Assembly: GCA_031283505.1 (NCBI GenBank)
Contig: JAITBO010000329.1
Location: 1 to 5,092 of the forward strand
Reading direction: 5' to 3'
Length of the DNA: 5,092 nucleotides
Origin: Treponema sp.
GTDB lineage: Bacteria > Spirochaetota > Spirochaetia > Treponematales > Breznakiellaceae
This document shows, in pieces, positions 4,920 through 5,092 of this stretch; within the stretch, counting starts at the first letter, position 1; the number at the start of each line of letters is the position of its first letter. The position numbers were made by a program, and so were the translations under genes. The notes below the pieces were generated by a model that saw nothing but the letters and a program-made list of their open reading frames with translations, did no database searches and was not told the origin of the DNA.

Positions 4920-4938
4920 ATGAGGCAACGCGCCTCAT
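4920..4938. repeat. 7-bp-stem hairpin next to the element
   Basis: ATGAGGC (4920-4926) pairs with GCCTCAT (4932-4938) around AACGC. A second small GC palindrome, GCAGGG-C-CCCTGC, lies at 4942-4954. They follow the stop of the right-edge gene on the minus strand and could form its terminator region, but only ATAAATA follows and there is no real T-run. Confidence 0.45.
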
Positions 4939-4956
4939 TGCGCAGGGCCCCTGCAT

Positions 4957-5092
4957 TTACTTTCCGAAAAGGACCGTGAACATATAATCGGCACACATGG
5001 AAGCGGCGAACCTTCGTTTGGGACCGCTCATCCGGGTGATATGCGTTTCCGGCAACGGGGAGGCCCGCACCAGTGACAGCGCCATCTTGCGT
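4957..5092 (-). CDS. C-terminal end of an unrecognised gene (runs off the window)
   Basis: A minus-strand frame is open from the window edge to TAA at 4957-4959 and gives 44 residues: RKMALSLVRASPLPETHITR, then a basic SGPKRRFAASM stretch, ending ADYMFTVLFGK. The protein is not recognised, and its start lies outside the window. The stop just before a set of hairpins (4920-4954) and the mostly G/C third codon positions support it being real. The evidence is thin: another minus frame is also free of stops here, and a plus-strand frame from ATG at 4999 stays open to the edge, so coding on the other strand is not excluded. Confidence 0.4.
   Translation of the reverse strand, partial: RKMALSLVRASPLPETHITRMSGPKRRFAASMCADYMFTVLFGK

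Larger units (their letters stand above)
4789..4920. mobile_element. MITE- or REP/BIME-like non-coding element with apparent 6-bp target duplication
   Basis: The element proper is 120 bp (4795-4914). Its ends are the perfect 10-bp inverted repeat GTGTCTGTCC / GGACAGACAC, and the repeat continues as A(T/C)AA inward. It is flanked by the direct repeat TATTTA at 4789-4794 and 4915-4920, as expected for a target-site duplication. Inside are two 15-bp-stem hairpins of the same sequence family (4797-4830, 4878-4912) and a central hairpin (4845-4873). No coding frame is present. Alternative readings are a pair of inverted REP sequences, or the terminal repeat of the adjacent insertion sequence whose transposase remnant begins 52 bp away. 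The structure is read directly; mobility is inferred. Confidence 0.6.

Overview
The window is a chromosomal segment read almost entirely on the minus strand. The best guess is an anaerobic spirochaete of the Treponema group, perhaps one of the moderate-GC gut treponemes. The grounds are a clostridial-type ferredoxin, a short DHH/DHHA1 phosphoesterase, exported proteins without close general relatives, and the combination of a LysM/M23 envelope peptidase with a PEGA-like exported protein. This taxonomic call is an inference from gene content and base composition; no marker gene is present.

Layout from right to left, which is the direction of transcription. (1) 4957-5092 holds the last 44 codons of an unrecognised gene that runs off the window. 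(2) 4789-4920 is a compact non-coding element: two 15-bp-stem hairpins of the same family with a smaller hairpin between them, bounded by GTGTCTGTCC inverted ends and flanked by a 6-bp direct repeat, TATTTA. (3) 4554-4743 is the frameshifted 5' end of an integrase-type transposase gene, followed by about 150 bp of degenerate GC-rich DNA. (4) 4111-4281 is a 56-residue 2[4Fe-4S] ferredoxin with its own promoter, Shine-Dalgarno sequence and strong terminator. (5) 3075-4040 and 2083-3075 form a two-gene envelope operon: a LysM plus M23 (LytM-type) peptidase and an exported protein with two PEGA-like repeats, overlapping at TGATG. (6) 1867-2082 is a long 3' region with palindromes that ends in a clear terminator. 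(7) Right after it, a near-consensus promoter drives a second pair: a small exported protein (1371-1802) and an NrnA-like DHH phosphoesterase (391-1371), overlapping at TAATG. (8) 1-309 is an AT-rich stretch without a gene, sharply different in composition from the rest.

The core genes look like ordinary housekeeping functions: envelope remodelling, low-potential electron transfer, and nanoRNA/pAp turnover. The accessory interest sits at the right end. There the hairpin element shows paired, compensatory differences between its two arms and an apparent target-site duplication, beside a decayed transposase. The same 11-bp motif (AAGGTCTGTCC) recurs in opposite orientation in the AT-rich left flank, which suggests that both edges of the window have been touched by related small mobile repeats.
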